Of a stretch of DNA of 64,000 nt, positions 1-11,200 are shown one piece after another (the first letter of the stretch is position 1; every line of letters starts with the position of its first letter). The translations under genes and the position numbers were made by a program. Below the pieces are notes generated by a model, which was not told the origin of the DNA, ran no database searches, and worked only from the letters and a program-made list of their open reading frames with translations. The stretch is from Erigeron canadensis. Lineage: Eukaryota > Streptophyta > Magnoliopsida > Asterales > Asteraceae. Location: NCBI RefSeq assembly GCF_010389155.1, contig NC_057761.1, positions 12,526,501-12,590,500 on the forward strand, read 5' to 3'.

Positions 1-43
1 ATTTGGAAATTGTTTTTGTTGTTTTTGATTTTTGGAAGGCAAA

Positions 44-531
44 ACGATCTTGAGGTGATCGTCTTAAGAAAATGAAATTGGAACTAGAACGATTCTTGAG
101 GAGATCGTCCTAAAGAAAGAAAAGTAGGACGGTTTTAAAAAAGATCGTCTTGACAAATGACTTCAAAATTTTCTAAGTATGGAAGAAAGAAAGTTAGGAC
201 GGTCTTGGAGGAGATCGTCTTGGAAAACTTGTTTAAGAAAGGTAAGACGGTCTTGGGGAAAATCGTCCTGGAAAACTTGGGTGAAAAATATTCTAAGTGT
301 AGAAAATCAGGAAATTTAGACAGAATAATGGTATTACTTTAGACTTGTTGAGCAAAACCAATCTCAAAGAGATTAGTTACCCAAGGAAGTGTGTGATTCC
401 CAATCACAACAACTTCAATTTGTTCAAATCACCACACAGTTCACACAGAACCAAAATGCTAGGACGATCTTGGCAAGATCGTCTTAACACAAAAGTCAGA
501 AAAACACTAGGACGATTTTGGGAGATCGTCT
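44..531 (-). repeat. Leader inverted repeats (GACGATCTT/AAGATCGTC), element D
   Basis: Seven or more copies of a 20-25 bp imperfect palindrome lie at about 44-62, 90-111, 128-149, 198-219, 246-268, 463-483 and 512-531. Each has a left arm near GACGATCTTGG and a right arm near AGATCGTC, so each could fold as a short RNA hairpin. Variant arms such as GACGGTC facing GATCGTC remain pairable through G:U on one strand. Related arrays occupy the same place, between primer site and gag, in elements A and B. Function is unknown. Confidence 0.8.
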
Positions 532-1005
532 TAGAGACAATTATTGAAGAATATCTGTTTGGAGATCGTCTTAATATATTATCTTCAAGAATACCAGAAA
601 CGACAAAATAGTTGACTAAATCACTATTTTGCTCTTTTCTCACTCAATTTTGAGAATTAGAACTTGATTCAAACACAGAAATGATCAAAATTCGATCGCG
701 CACAACCCTAGCAACAAATTCATCGCTCAAATCAACTTAAACTCGAAAATCAAAATCTAGTCAACTTTCCACAAATTTCGGATTATACTCAAAACTGTGA
801 ATTGGAATCTGAATTTTAACAAGATGTTTTTCGAGGTGATTTAGAATGTATCTGTGAATAAAAACAGGAAAATTGAGTGAAAATTGATGGTGAATAGATG
901 AAGAACAGAGATGGATATTTTGAAGAACACGAATTGTCAAATGTTAACAAAATTTGCATTAATCTGAGTGAAATTTGTTCTGGATCTTCAACAGATTGTT
1001 GTTTT

Positions 1006-1017
1006 GCTCTGATACAA
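1006..1017 (-). other. Primer-binding site of element D (initiator Met tRNA)
   Basis: GCTCTGATACAA on the plus strand is the complement of the usual TGGTATCAGAGC site with one mismatch. It lies 2 bp from the inner LTR edge, the expected position. Confidence 0.75.
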
Positions 1018-1019
1018 CA

Positions 1020-1308
1020 TGTGAAATTACAATTGATTCGTGTTTTGATGCGGAAGATAGGTATTCAACAATGGTGGAATGTGTGTGTAAGTGTGTGTTC
1101 TTGAGAGAGAAAGGTGTGTGTGTGTAAGATCTGATTTCATACAATAATCAAAAGTGTGAGAAAAGCTTTCAAAGTGTTACAAGGATTGAAGGCTTGAGGG
1201 GTATATATACTCTAAGCATTTTTCACAAGCTTCCCCTCAACCTTACAATTAATACACAAAAGTACATTGTTTTTAAATATAACTAAGCACTATTTTATAT
1301 TTCTAACA
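1020..1308 (-). repeat. 5' LTR of element D
   Basis: The LTR is 289 bp and bounded by TG and CA. In minus orientation it begins TGTTAGAAATATAAAATAG. A TATA-like box reads on the minus strand at 1201-1209, followed by a GT-rich stretch shared in position with the LTRs of A and B. Confidence 0.8.
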
Positions 1309-2588
1309 AGACAAGAAGATGGGATTGATTATGATGAAACCTTTGCTCTTGTGGCAAGATTGGAAGCCATCAGAATGTTCCTGGATTATTCTCACAAAGG
1401 CTTCAAGGTTTATCAAATGGATGTGAAGAGTGCTTTTCTGAATGGGAAACTGGAAGAAGAAGTCTATGTTGAACAACCTCCAGGTTTTGAAAACTCAAAG
1501 TATCCTGACCATGTGTTTAAGCTTGACAAGGCTCTCTATGGTCTCAAACAAGCTCCAAAAGCATGGTATGATACTTTATCTAAATTTTTACTGGAAAACA
1601 AGTTCAATAAAGGTAATGTTGACAAGACTTTGTTTGTGAGAAAGTGTATGTAGATGACATAATATTTGGGTCTTGCAGTGAAAGACTTTGTAAGAAGTTT
1701 TCTCAGTTACTGTCTAAAAAGTATGAAATGAGCATGATGGGTGAACTTAACTATTTTCTTGGTTTACAAGTTAAACAGACTAAAAATGGAATTTTCATAA
1801 ATCAAGGAAAATATGTTAAAGATTTATTAAGCAAATTTTGTTTTAGTGATTGCTCACCTATGAAAACTCTTATGGGAACTGGTGATAAGCTGAGTGAGGA
1901 CAAAGGTGGTAAACCTACTGATGCCATAGCTTATAGGGATATGATAGGTTCATTACTTTACTTGACTGCAAGTAGACCTGATATTATGTTTGCTACATAT
2001 CTTTGTGCGAGATATCAATCTAATCCTAAATAATCACATCTTAAAGCTATGAAGATAATTTTTAGATACCTTAAGGGAAGTCCCAATCTGGGTCTTTGGT
2101 ATCCCAAAGACACAGGATTTGATCTAATTGGCTACTCAGATTCTGACTTTGCAGGCTATAAGATAGATAGAAAAAGCATATCTGGAGCTTGTCAATTGCT
2201 TGGAAACAGACTTGTAAGCTGGTCAAGCAAAAAGCAACATTCGGTTTCTATCTCCACTGCAGATACTGAGTATGTTGCTGCAGGAAGTTGTTGTTCACAA
2301 GTTTTGTGTATGCAATTTCAATTGCAAGCCTATGGTGTCACTGCTTCAAAGACTCCAATCTTTTGTGACAACACAAGTGCCGTAGAAATTTCCAACAATC
2401 TTGTGCTTCATTTGAGGACTAAGCATATTGATATATAGTATCATTTCATTAGAGATCATGTGATGAAAGAAGATGTTGAATTACACTTCATCCCTACTGA
2501 TAATCAGTTTGCTGACTTGTTCACAAAGCCATTGGATGAATCAAGGTTCAAGTATCTTATAAGTAAGCTTGGTATATTGAATATGTAA
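1309..2588 (+). pseudogene. pol: E pol fragment: reverse transcriptase and RNase H
   Basis: This is the C-terminal part of a copia polyprotein. It begins in the reverse transcriptase ([16 protein letters not shown]), continues through [17 protein letters not shown] and the active-site YVDD (1647-1658), and ends with RNase H (YSDSDFAGY, STADTEY, FCDNTSA) and FTKPLDESRF before TAA at 2586-2588. About 1643, just before YVDD, a small deletion fuses VRKC to MYVDD and shifts the frame. In-frame stops at 2031 (NPK-stop-SH, probably CAA to TAA) and 2436 (DI-stop-YH, where R is usual) add to the decay. Its left end is cut by element D. Confidence 0.93.
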
Positions 2589-3094
2589 GATGTAGTGAGG
2601 TAAGTAATAAGAAATCTGACTCCTTAAATTATTTCTCAAAATTTAAGGGTAAGCTGTGTCCAACCCAGACTTCTCTCTCACACTTGGTTATTTTTCTTGT
2701 GAAAGAGAGTAAGTTGAGTCTGACCCAGCTTAGTGGTTATTTTTGTTATTAAACATCTCAGTGCGTTTTATTATTTTCAGTATTTTATTCTGTTTACTTA
2801 TTTATTTATTTTCTTTCTTATTGGTAAATGACACGTGTGGTGGTAATGGTTGTTTCTGCAAAAAGAACCCCCACTAGTGGTTATTCCACCTATCAAAATC
2901 TTTCTCTCTCTTCCCTCCAAACGGTTATTTTGAAAATTATTAATTATAATAAACAATATATACTCAATTTAACCTAATCCCCAAATCAATTGCATTTTCA
3001 CTCTTCATCTGTTATCTCTGCTTATCTAATCTGTAGCCTATTATAGTGATTTTCTAATCATTTAAATCTTCTTTCTTAATTTTATTAATAATCA
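2589..3094 (+). other. E spacer between pol and third ORF, with TATA-like box
   Basis: No ORF is visible. The stretch is pyrimidine-rich and AT-rich near its end. TATATAC at 2957-2963 lies about 130 bp before the ATG of the third ORF. A TATA-like box precedes the matching ORF in element H at a similar distance (39943-39950), so a separate promoter is possible but unproven. Confidence 0.4.
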
Positions 3095-3813
3095 ATGGCA
3101 TCTTCATCATCTGCTTCTACTCAATCAAACAATAATAAAAATAATGATTCTTCATCGGAATCGGGAGTCCATTACCCAGCTCCGGTAAGCGCGAATAAAC
3201 TTTCACCTTATGTGGTGGGAAATGATGTGGTTGTGAGTCCGGCTGATCTTAATACTGGTAAAATCAAGATCGTCAATCTAGTCTGTGCCAATGTTCATCC
3301 ACCTTCTTGGACAGAAGGCTACGATGACATTGTTGCCTTTTTATGGTATCATCCGTTGGGCAAGATGTTGATTGAAAAGCCAGACTGGGTGTTTCAAGAT
3401 CTCCTTTGTGAATTTTGGACAAGCTGTGTGGTAGGAAGAACAAAGAAGAATGAAGTTGCAATCCGAGGTATAGTTTTTAATGGTAAGAAACAGGTATATA
3501 TTACTTTAAAAAGACTTAGGTCTGCATTTGAACTGTCTTATATGCCTGAAGATGATTATGAAACAGTCGCCTCTCACACTGAACCCAAAAATATTTTACC
3601 AATCTGTGAATATTCAAGTCCATTGGCTTCAGTTGTTAAAATGAAATTTTTTTACCAATCTGTGATTATTTTATCTTCTTAGTACTTTGTGCAAATCTTT
3701 ACAAATAAAGGCAGGCAGTTTTGATCAGCCTAATGTTCTTGAGTTGCAACTTTTTCATTCCTTGGCCACTATGACCAGAGTAGATTATGCAGGATTAATA
3801 TTTAGAGACTTAG
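3095..3813 (+). pseudogene. E third ORF (env-position protein), N-terminal part
   Basis: The ORF starts at ATG 3095 with a Ser/Asn/Gln-rich tail (MASSSSASTQSNNNK), followed by a globular-looking domain (WVFQDLLCEFWTSCVV, VYITLKRLRSAFELSYMP). A partly duplicated TTACCAATCTGTGA segment (about 3597 and 3652) causes a stop near 3680. Beyond it the frame reads SFDQPNVLELQLFHSLA and runs into the CTTAG site. It continues at 59400 in the same frame (DLV, then GRVYNKTHTIPYGRII). Element H has a similar protein at 40113. The position after pol matches the env-like ORF described in Sireviruses, but I see no membrane segment or signal peptide, so the label is positional. Confidence 0.75.
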
Positions 3814-4504
3814 TGTAAGGTACCTTATTGTTGCGTGGATCGTAATAAGACGTGATTCGTTATGTCAAGAGTGCGGAATCCTTTTGAGATAACTAGATTG
3901 CTATTGCCTTCCGTCGATTAATGAGCAATTAACCAACCCAAGGAGATGCACAAGGCTTGTGGTTCGTGTAGGAGATCACACGAAGGAACAATTAACCTTA
4001 AGTCGTAATTTCGTGAATATCTTCTAAGATTTACCAAACGATTGAAATGATTAACCTAATTCCGTAGATTAGGTCTTGTATTTATACTAGTAGGTATTGG
4101 GTTCGTGTGGGCTTCAGCCTTAATCAAGGATTAAGCCTGAATTAACTATAAGCCAATCCACCTCGTGCTGACGTCAGCACGAGGTTGATCCTTCATGCTG
4201 ATGACGTCAACACGAGGTTCAACCCTTTGATTCTTTGTTTGGCTTTATTTGGCTTGTACATAACATCCAATCATCGTTCAAGTGTTCTACAACACTTATA
4301 AACCTTGATTCTATGTTACTGTACCTGCAAAACAATACATAACACACAAACACAATACAAAACATAAACAGATATAATATTGAAGTTCAACTATAATCAT
4401 TAAATATCAACACAAGTTCTTATTTAAATGATTACAAACATAGTTTCTAAAACATAAACGATAATCAAATCTATGTTGCGATTGTCACAACGATTGCAAC
4501 TAGA
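3814..4504 (-). repeat. 3' LTR of element C
   Basis: About 691 bp, starting TGTAAGGTACC in plus orientation. It pairs with 58711-59394. Its inner end (ACTAGA) has diverged from CTACA in the partner. A minus-strand TATA box (TATAAATA) lies at 4079-4086. Confidence 0.9.
4161..4184. promoter_or_regulatory. 24-bp perfect palindrome with TGACGTCA core in C LTR
   Basis: The 24 bases are their own reverse complement, with arms CCTCGTGC and GCACGAGG around TGACGTCA (4169-4176), the classical CRE/bZIP half-site pair. A second TGACGTCA copy follows at about 4202, ending in CACGAGG. The other LTR keeps the palindrome at 59049-59072. It lies upstream of the minus-strand TATA box, reading 5' to 3', so it is a plausible enhancer. 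Confidence 0.6.
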
Positions 4505-5170
4505 TTTCTTTAAAGTCTTCGAACTTGAACTTCAAAGCTATCCATTGAACAAAAGTCTTGTGCTATTCGCATGAATTCTCTCTTGCAAACAATGTGCGAG
4601 AATGTTGCGATAACGCCTTTCTTCAACTCTCCAAAGTTCCACTGTTGAACAAGGTGTCTCCAAAAGTCTTCTCTGATCACCTCTTGACAAGTTGACAACC
4701 TGCATTGGATCATACATGCGTAGCAACATTTGTTCCTGTGAATCATCAACAAACATCTGTGCTTCGCCTGACTTGATATCTATTTGCCAAAATGTCATCG
4801 CTGTCAGCATATCTTGATCTCATCTGATAGCGGGAACCTTCTTAACACATTTAATCCTTCGCTGTTCAAAACGAAATGTGTCATCTTGATTCTCAATCTT
4901 CTTCAAAGGTGTTGGCTTAATGAACCTCTCTTCTGGCTTCAGACCTCTATCACTGAAATTCCTAATTCTTTCATCTCTGAATCTATTCCAGTAGAAATCT
5001 GCAAGTCCATTGCTCTGAAGATTAACGAACCATCGTCTTCCCAAATCTATGATGTCAGAATCACTGAGAGAGTGGAAGTGTCTTTGACTCATCGACATGT
5101 ACTGGCATCCCTCCTTTCTCTTGATAATAAACAATCTGATTCTGTGATCATAGAACCAACTTTGTATCAC
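4505..5170 (-). pseudogene. Unrecognised ORF in C 3' region, C-terminal part
   Basis: Two minus-strand frames nearly abut. One (5170-4820) reads WFYDHRIRLFIIKRKEG, then DSDIIDLGRRWFVNLQS and LADFYWNRFRDERIRNF, ending at a stop. The next (about 4810-4538) reads LTAMTFWQIDIKSGEAQ and ends near LLFNG. A pyrimidine-rich stretch separates it from the LTR. It lies downstream of C's pol and probably continues the ORF at 16600-17075, separated by element A. I do not recognise the protein. It has no zinc knuckle, protease, integrase or polymerase motif. It is charged (R, D, E) and soluble-looking. Confidence 0.5.
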
Positions 5171-5506
5171 TGAGAATAAATTCCCATGAAATCAACACGA
5201 TTTATCAACCGAATTCACATCAACAATGGTGTTTGGTTAGTGTTAGTGTTCTTGGTGTTTGTGTGTGTATTGAGAGAGAATTGGAATCAAGAGTGTGATT
5301 TTTAGATGTAATTGTATGAATAATGTGTTGTTAATATTCCTTGTTATAATTTCTAAGGAATTGAGGGTTATTTATAGTCCAAACTATCTAACTATGCTAA
5401 TTAACACTATTAGCCCCTCAACCTTAGAAATTATCAACTCATGACTTAACAACAAGTAAGTCCATAACTTAAATTACAATGTATCACTATTTTTGGATTT
5501 CTAACA
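5171..5506 (-). repeat. 3' LTR of element A
   Basis: 336 bp, TG to CA in plus orientation. A minus-strand TATA box lies at 5369-5376. The inner edge is fixed by the polypurine tract (minus AAGGGGGAGAA, plus 5507-5517) directly before TGTTAGAAATCC. Its last 150 bp match the remnant 5' LTR at 16446-16599 almost exactly. Confidence 0.85.
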
Positions 5507-8221
5507 TTCTCCCCCTTAGTGATATATTGTAATGTCTGAAGTACGTGTTGATTTGTCTTGTAGGAATGAATTTGATGAGCCCGGTGATGAAGACAATTGG
5601 TGTAAGAAAACAAGTCTTCAAAGCTTTCTCATTGTCTTTGGAGAACTTGATTCAATCTTGGTCGTGGACTTCTTGAAGTTAGATCATCTGTTGTTTCTCA
5701 ATGTTCTTATAGAACAGAGAATGATGAGTGTATGTATGTCTTGAATCTTTGAAGATTGTTGAATCATGAATCAGAGTTGTCTTTTGAGGTGCGGAAGGTA
5801 TGAACTTGTCTTGAATTCTTCAATCTTCGAATCTTGAAGTCTTGGAATGAATTTTCAGAAATATGTACTCTCCCCCTTGATGTGTGCAATATAGCTTTAG
5901 ATAAAGTGTTTGTTGTATGACGTGAAAATCTTTTATTTGACGAATACTCTTTTTTTCTTTGTCTTTAATCTTGAATCTTTTGTTCTTTGAAGCTTTGATC
6001 TTTGTCACATTGTCTTGAACACTTTTGAGAGTAAACATTTCAATAAGGTTTTGAAAAGTCTCTTATGAAGTACTCATGCTCCTCATTAATCCATTAGTAA
6101 ACACAGTCTCTTTGATTCTTGAAGCTGAATGATTGTATCTCTGAAAGCAATTGAAACAACCAAACATAAACTTTTCTCCTTGACCTTATCAATCATTCTA
6201 ATTTCTTTTCCTAATCAATAATCAATCATACTATTTTCTCCCCCTTATAATGACAAAGTTGGGAACCAATGTCATTATGCAAACATTGATTGATTTGATT
6301 GTTTAAAAGAAATAATCATGACTAAAATCTTGACATTAAGCTCATGAAGATTTATCAATAAACAAAAACATCAATCTAATCATAAAATCCAACCCAATGG
6401 TTCCTATAGATGACGAAAATGTAAGATTGAAGTTGTTTGGATAACCGATGTATCATGGTGTTGGTCTTTTCTATGTTCGGGTGATGAAAAAAGAAACCGG
6501 ATAAGAATGATCCGTTTGTATTCAAAAATCGAAAGGATTAATGAAATGACCGAAGGAAATGTATATCATTTATCGGATTTCCTATGTATAATTGAGAAAA
6601 GCACAAAGCAAACCTCTAACATAGTTTGGTCTTTTGGCTTTCCAACCTCAAGAATACTTTAAAGAATGTAAACCATGGTCAGTGTCACCTAGGCGTTCGA
6701 TAACCATGTTCTACTATCCTTAAAGACTTTTAGGAAAAATCCAAGGTTACAATAGACTTCTTGTTAACTCAATAATTACAAAAAGGCAATTATGAGACCT
6801 ACGTTTAAAGCTGGAAATGATTTTAGCAATGGTAGGATTTCCATTTGATCATCGTGAAATATCATCTAAGATATCACTACAAATGTTCCGGCTATATCAC
6901 AAAGATAAGCATGTATATCACAAAGATATGACGCAAATGTGTCCTAAAGAATAAATAACGATCAAATTAATGATCAATTATAAGAGCTCTAGACACAAAG
7001 TGATCAAATGAAGTCGGGGACTGGAGCAGAGTGTCACCCTTTTTCAATATCAACATCTTCCAAGTGAAGAGTTAATAGAAATTAGAAAATCTCCGTGAGA
7101 AGTAAAACAAGCATTTGTTAAGAAACACTTGAGTGGTTAGGTAAAGATGTGCATTGCTTCACTGGGTTCATGAAGGCTTTTTCAATACCGAAATATCAAC
7201 AAATGACATCCGATAGAAATGTGTTTTACCTGGCGATTTTAGAATTTTAGAGAAGGGTATCAAGTCTTTTAACCCTTTTCTCACAACATGATCACCATAA
7301 CCTCTCACTCTTCGACTTTACTCCCTCCAACTTAGTTGCACAAATTCATCATCAGTCAAAAATACCCTCACGTTCTAAGGAAAGAAGTGAATACTCCGGG
7401 GTTAGATTTCATTGGCGATGATGAAATTCATGGAGTAGAATTTTGAGAAAAACCTAGTCGCTCATGTGCAAACTAAACACCGAACTTCCTTTGAAGCAAA
7501 TGTTTCGGAAAAAAAAATTAAATGTGAAAAAAAATGTTTAAACAACATATTTGAAGTTTGAATGAGATTTGAAATCACCAACTCCCCCTTTATCTATGCA
7601 AAGATAGATTGAAAAGATTTTCATAGAAAAGGTGGAGCAAAAATGATTTGTGTGAAATCAAATTAGGTTTTATGAAAAATGAACTCAATCAATTGTTCAA
7701 GATGAGATAACTCAGGAGTACACAAAGGCGTTCAATCCTTTGTTTCTCATATCAACAATTGAGAGTTTTTGAAATAGGTGTAACAAAATTGCAATTAACA
7801 TCTTGTATTATACATATACATTCATATAAGACTACTTGGAAGTACACAAAGACGTTCAATTCCGCGTTATCTTATATCAATTTATATGTATAACAACATG
7901 AATTAATTCCAACTTTGAGACATAAATAATTTTTCTTTTTAAGACCGGATTGCATACAGAGTATATGCAAGCCATTTTGAAATAAATAACACAAATAAGC
8001 ACGGGTTATACACTGAGTGTGCATAAGCCATTTTGAAATAAATAGTTCAATGAAGAACGGGTTGCATACTGAATATACGCAAGCCACTTTGAAATAAAAG
8101 AAAATTAAGAAAATCTTTTTGTTATTTTTCAAAAATTTTATTTTTGTAATTGATTTTTTTTGTTTTTCAATTTTTTAATTTTTGAAAAATGAATCAAGAA
8201 TTCCTTCCATGGTAAAGTGAA
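5507..8221 (-). other. A 3' noncoding region with repeated polypurine tracts
   Basis: No convincing gene lies in these 2.7 kb. AAGGGGGAG-type tracts (plus-strand CTCCCCCTT) recur at 5507, about 5871, about 6239 and about 7582. Multiple polypurine tracts in the 3' region are a reported Sirevirus hallmark. Element B repeats most of the layout (20842-23272). Two copies of AGTACACAAAGGCGTTCAAT-like sequence lie at about 7718 and 7842. Confidence 0.65.
7940..8099 (-). repeat. Three tandem copies of a roughly 55-60 bp unit, A 3' region
   Basis: The units share GGGTTGCATAC...ATATGCAAGCCA...TTTGAAATAAA, at about 7945, 8000 and 8057. Element B has two diverged copies at about 23045 and 23115 in the same place, just downstream of the pol stop. 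Confidence 0.7.
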
Positions 8222-11200
8222 TTAAGGATCAAGATTTAGCATACCAAGTTTAGAGATTAAAAAATTAAACCTCTTTTCGTCCAGTGGTTTTGTGAACAAA
8301 TCAGCGAGTTGGTGGTCAGTTCCCACGAAATAGAGTTCGATGTCACCTTTCTCAACATGATCTTTGAGAAAATGATATCTCACATCAATGTGTTTTGAAC
8401 GTGAGTGGTTGACTGAGTTGACGGCAATTGCAATGGCACTTTGAGAATCACAATAGATAGGGACACGATCATATTTCAGACCATAGTCGGTAAGTTGTGT
8501 TTTCATCCATAACACTTGAGCACAACAACTAGCAGCAGCTACATATTCAGCTTCTGCTGTTGACAGTGATACGCAATTTTGCTTTTTGGATGACCAACTT
8601 ACAATCTTATCCCCTAAGAATTGTAAAGTACCAGATGTGCTTTTGCGATCAAGCTTACAACCTGCATGATCTGCATCTGAATAGGCAGTTAAATTGAATC
8701 CAGTATCCCTTGGATACCAGAGACCAAGATTGGGTGCACCCTTCAGATAACGAAAAATTTGTTTCACAGCTTGGTAATGTAAATCAATTGGAGCGGCTTG
8801 ATACCTAGCACACATACATGTTGCAAACATTATATCTGGGCGAGATGCTGTAAGATACAACAACGAACCAATCATGCTTCTATACCTCTTTTGGTCAAAT
8901 GGTTTTCCATTTTTATCAGCATTTATGTTTGTACGAGCAGCCATTGGGGTTGAAGTTGAAGAACAGTTAGTCATTTCAAACTTTTTCAACATATCTTTTA
9001 TGTACTTACCTTGTGATATAAAAATACCATTTGGTAATTGTTTGATTTGTAGACCCAAGAAGTAATTCATTTCCCCAATCATGCTCATTTCAAAATGATT
9101 GACCATTAGAGATGAAAAATTTCGGCAAAAAGTTTGACTGGTTGACCCAAAAATAATGTCATCAACATATATTTGAACAAGTAAAACATGTTTACCTTGC
9201 TTACGAATAAACAGGGTAGGGTCAATAGTACCTTTGGTAAAGCCTCCTTTGAGTAAGAAAGTAGATAAGGAATCATACCATGCTCGGGGTGCCTGCTTCA
9301 AACCATAGAGAGCCTTGTCTAACCTGTAGACATGGTTTGGCTTGTTAGGATCAACAAAACGTTCAGGTTGTTCCACGTAAACTTCTTCTTTGAGTTCTCC
9401 ATTCAAGAATGCTGTCTTCACATCCATTTGAAACACTGTGAAGTTTCTGAATGCGGCATAAGCTAAGAATATACGAATGGCCTCCATTCTAGCAACAGGA
9501 GCGAAAGTTTCGTCGAAATCCACACCAGGTTGTTGACAGTAACCCTTTGCAACTAATCTAGCTTTGTTCCTTACCATAACTCCATTTTCATCCTTCTTGT
9601 TCTTGAAAATCCACTTGGTGCGAATTTGTTCTTCTTTTCTTAGATTTGGAACCAATCTCCATACTTTCAGTCTTTCAAACTGAGCTAATTCATCTTGCAT
9701 TGCTTTAACCCACTCTGGATCACAAAGAGCTTCAGAGACGGTTTTGGGTTCAATGTTACCAAGTGAAAGTGCAACAAGACACTCATTGACTGTAGTACGG
9801 GTAGAAACACCAGCTTGTGGATCTCCGATGATTTGTTCTGTAGGATGATCTTTGCGCATACGTGACCACTTGTTGTCATGAGGAAGAGGATTTTGTTGAT
9901 GAAGGTCAACATTATCATCATTAAATCCAGAGTTCTGTTGAGCAATGGAATCATAGCTTGGAAGAACTCTTTCCTCAAAATTTGGATGATCAAAATCCAG
10001 TGGTACATACACATTTGGAGTATATGATGAATTTTTTGTTTGGGTGATTTGAGAAGGTTGTTCTTGATCATTCTTTTGAGAATAAATATCACTTGAAGAT
10101 GATTCTTCTTGCTCTGTAGAATTTGAAGATGATTCATGATTGTTATCTGGAACTGATTCATTTGTTTGAATGGGGTTATTGTTTGGAATTGGTTCAATGA
10201 TGACTTGAGGTTCCTTTTCTTGAATAGGTTTTGAGTTGTAGAATTCTTCGAAAAGAATATCTAGCTCTTCACTTGTTAAAGTTGGATATTTCTTGAATTT
10301 TGAAGCTAAGGTAGACATTCTTGAAGAAGCACGTGAAGTACTTGGATCACTGATTGTTGGTAGCAAACTTTCTTGTTCAAATATCATGCCTGACATCTCG
10401 TCAAACCAAACATTCATGGTTTCTTGAATCGTGTTTGTTCGACGATTGAAGATGCGATATGCAATCGATGTCTTTGAGTAACCAACAAAGTAACCTTTGT
10501 CACCTTTCCTTTCAAACTTTCCAACATTTTCCCGATCATTCAAGGTATAACAGACACACCTAAAAATATGGAAGTAATTAATGTTGGGTTTGCGTTTGTT
10601 AATAACCTCATAAGGAGTCTTCTCATGACGCTGATTGATGATGGACCGATTTTGAGTGTGACAGGCTGTGTCAACAGCTTCAGCCCACATGTTTGATGGT
10701 AACTTGGAATAAGCAAGCATTGTTCTTGCTGCTTCCACCAGCGTACGATTTCTCCTTTCAACAACACCATTTTGTTGCGGTGTTCGAACAACAGAGAATT
10801 GGTGAGTAATACCTTTTGATTTGCAAAATTCATTGAAGATGGCATTTTTGAACTCAGTACCGTTATCTGAACGGATATAACGGACTGGAAGTTGAAGATT
10901 CACTTGAGTGGAGGTGATGAAATCGATCAGAATTTGAGTTGTTTCATCTTTTGAAGCAAGAAACTTGACCCAAGTGTATCTAGAATAATCATCAATGATA
11001 ACTAGAATATATCTCTTCCCGTTTCTGCTTTGTACTTTCATAGGCCCACAAAGATCCATGTGAATCAAATGAAGAGGTGCCAAAGTGTGTGGAATTTTCT
11101 TTGGTTTATGAGAAGTCCTCTTGATCTTCCCAACTGCACAAGAAGGACAGACATGTTCACTTTCATATTTGTAGTCAGGCAAACCTTCAACAAGTTGCTT

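Larger units (their letters stand above)
1..1308 (-). mobile_element. Copia element D, 5' end only (leader, primer site, 5' LTR)
   Basis: This is the 5' end of a minus-strand Ty1/copia element whose body lies left of the window. An LTR (1020-1308) is followed, reading leftwards, by a primer-binding site and a leader of about 1 kb with no gag inside the window. The LTR and leader resemble those of elements A and B: same LTR end TTTCTAACA, same TATA context, same GACGATCTT/AAGATCGTC repeats. At 1308/1309 the sequence passes abruptly into the reverse transcriptase of plus-strand element E, so D inserted into E. AGACA (1309-1313) would be the target duplication; its partner is outside the window. 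Confidence 0.8.
1309..3813 (+). mobile_element. Copia element E (Sirevirus-like), first visible segment
   Basis: This is the outermost element of the nest. The segment holds the C-terminal half of pol and the start of a third ORF downstream of pol. It stops at the CTTAG duplication (3809-3813) where element C begins, and resumes at 59395. Its 5' LTR, gag and front half of pol would lie left of element D, outside the window. Confidence 0.9.

Noticed and set aside
44..531. Regular short repeats that could suggest a CRISPR array or satellite
   Set aside because: Units are imperfect palindromes at uneven spacing, recur in the leaders of sibling elements A and B, and the DNA is plant retrotransposon.
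1077..1126. GT-rich stretch as a microsatellite
   Set aside because: Similar GT-rich stretches occur at the same point in the LTRs of A and B, so it is part of the LTR.
2589..3094. Host promoter and gene starting at 3095
   Set aside because: The ORF resembles the third ORF of element H and continues across C to the E LTR, so it belongs to the retrotransposon.
4820..5173. Plus-strand ORF (4784-5173) opposite the minus-strand frame
   Set aside because: The minus strand has richer, protein-like composition and fits the strand of C; the plus frame is its shadow.
7872..8132. Minus-strand ORF in the 3' region of A
   Set aside because: It falls on the tandem GGGTTGCATAC repeats and is not kept in B.
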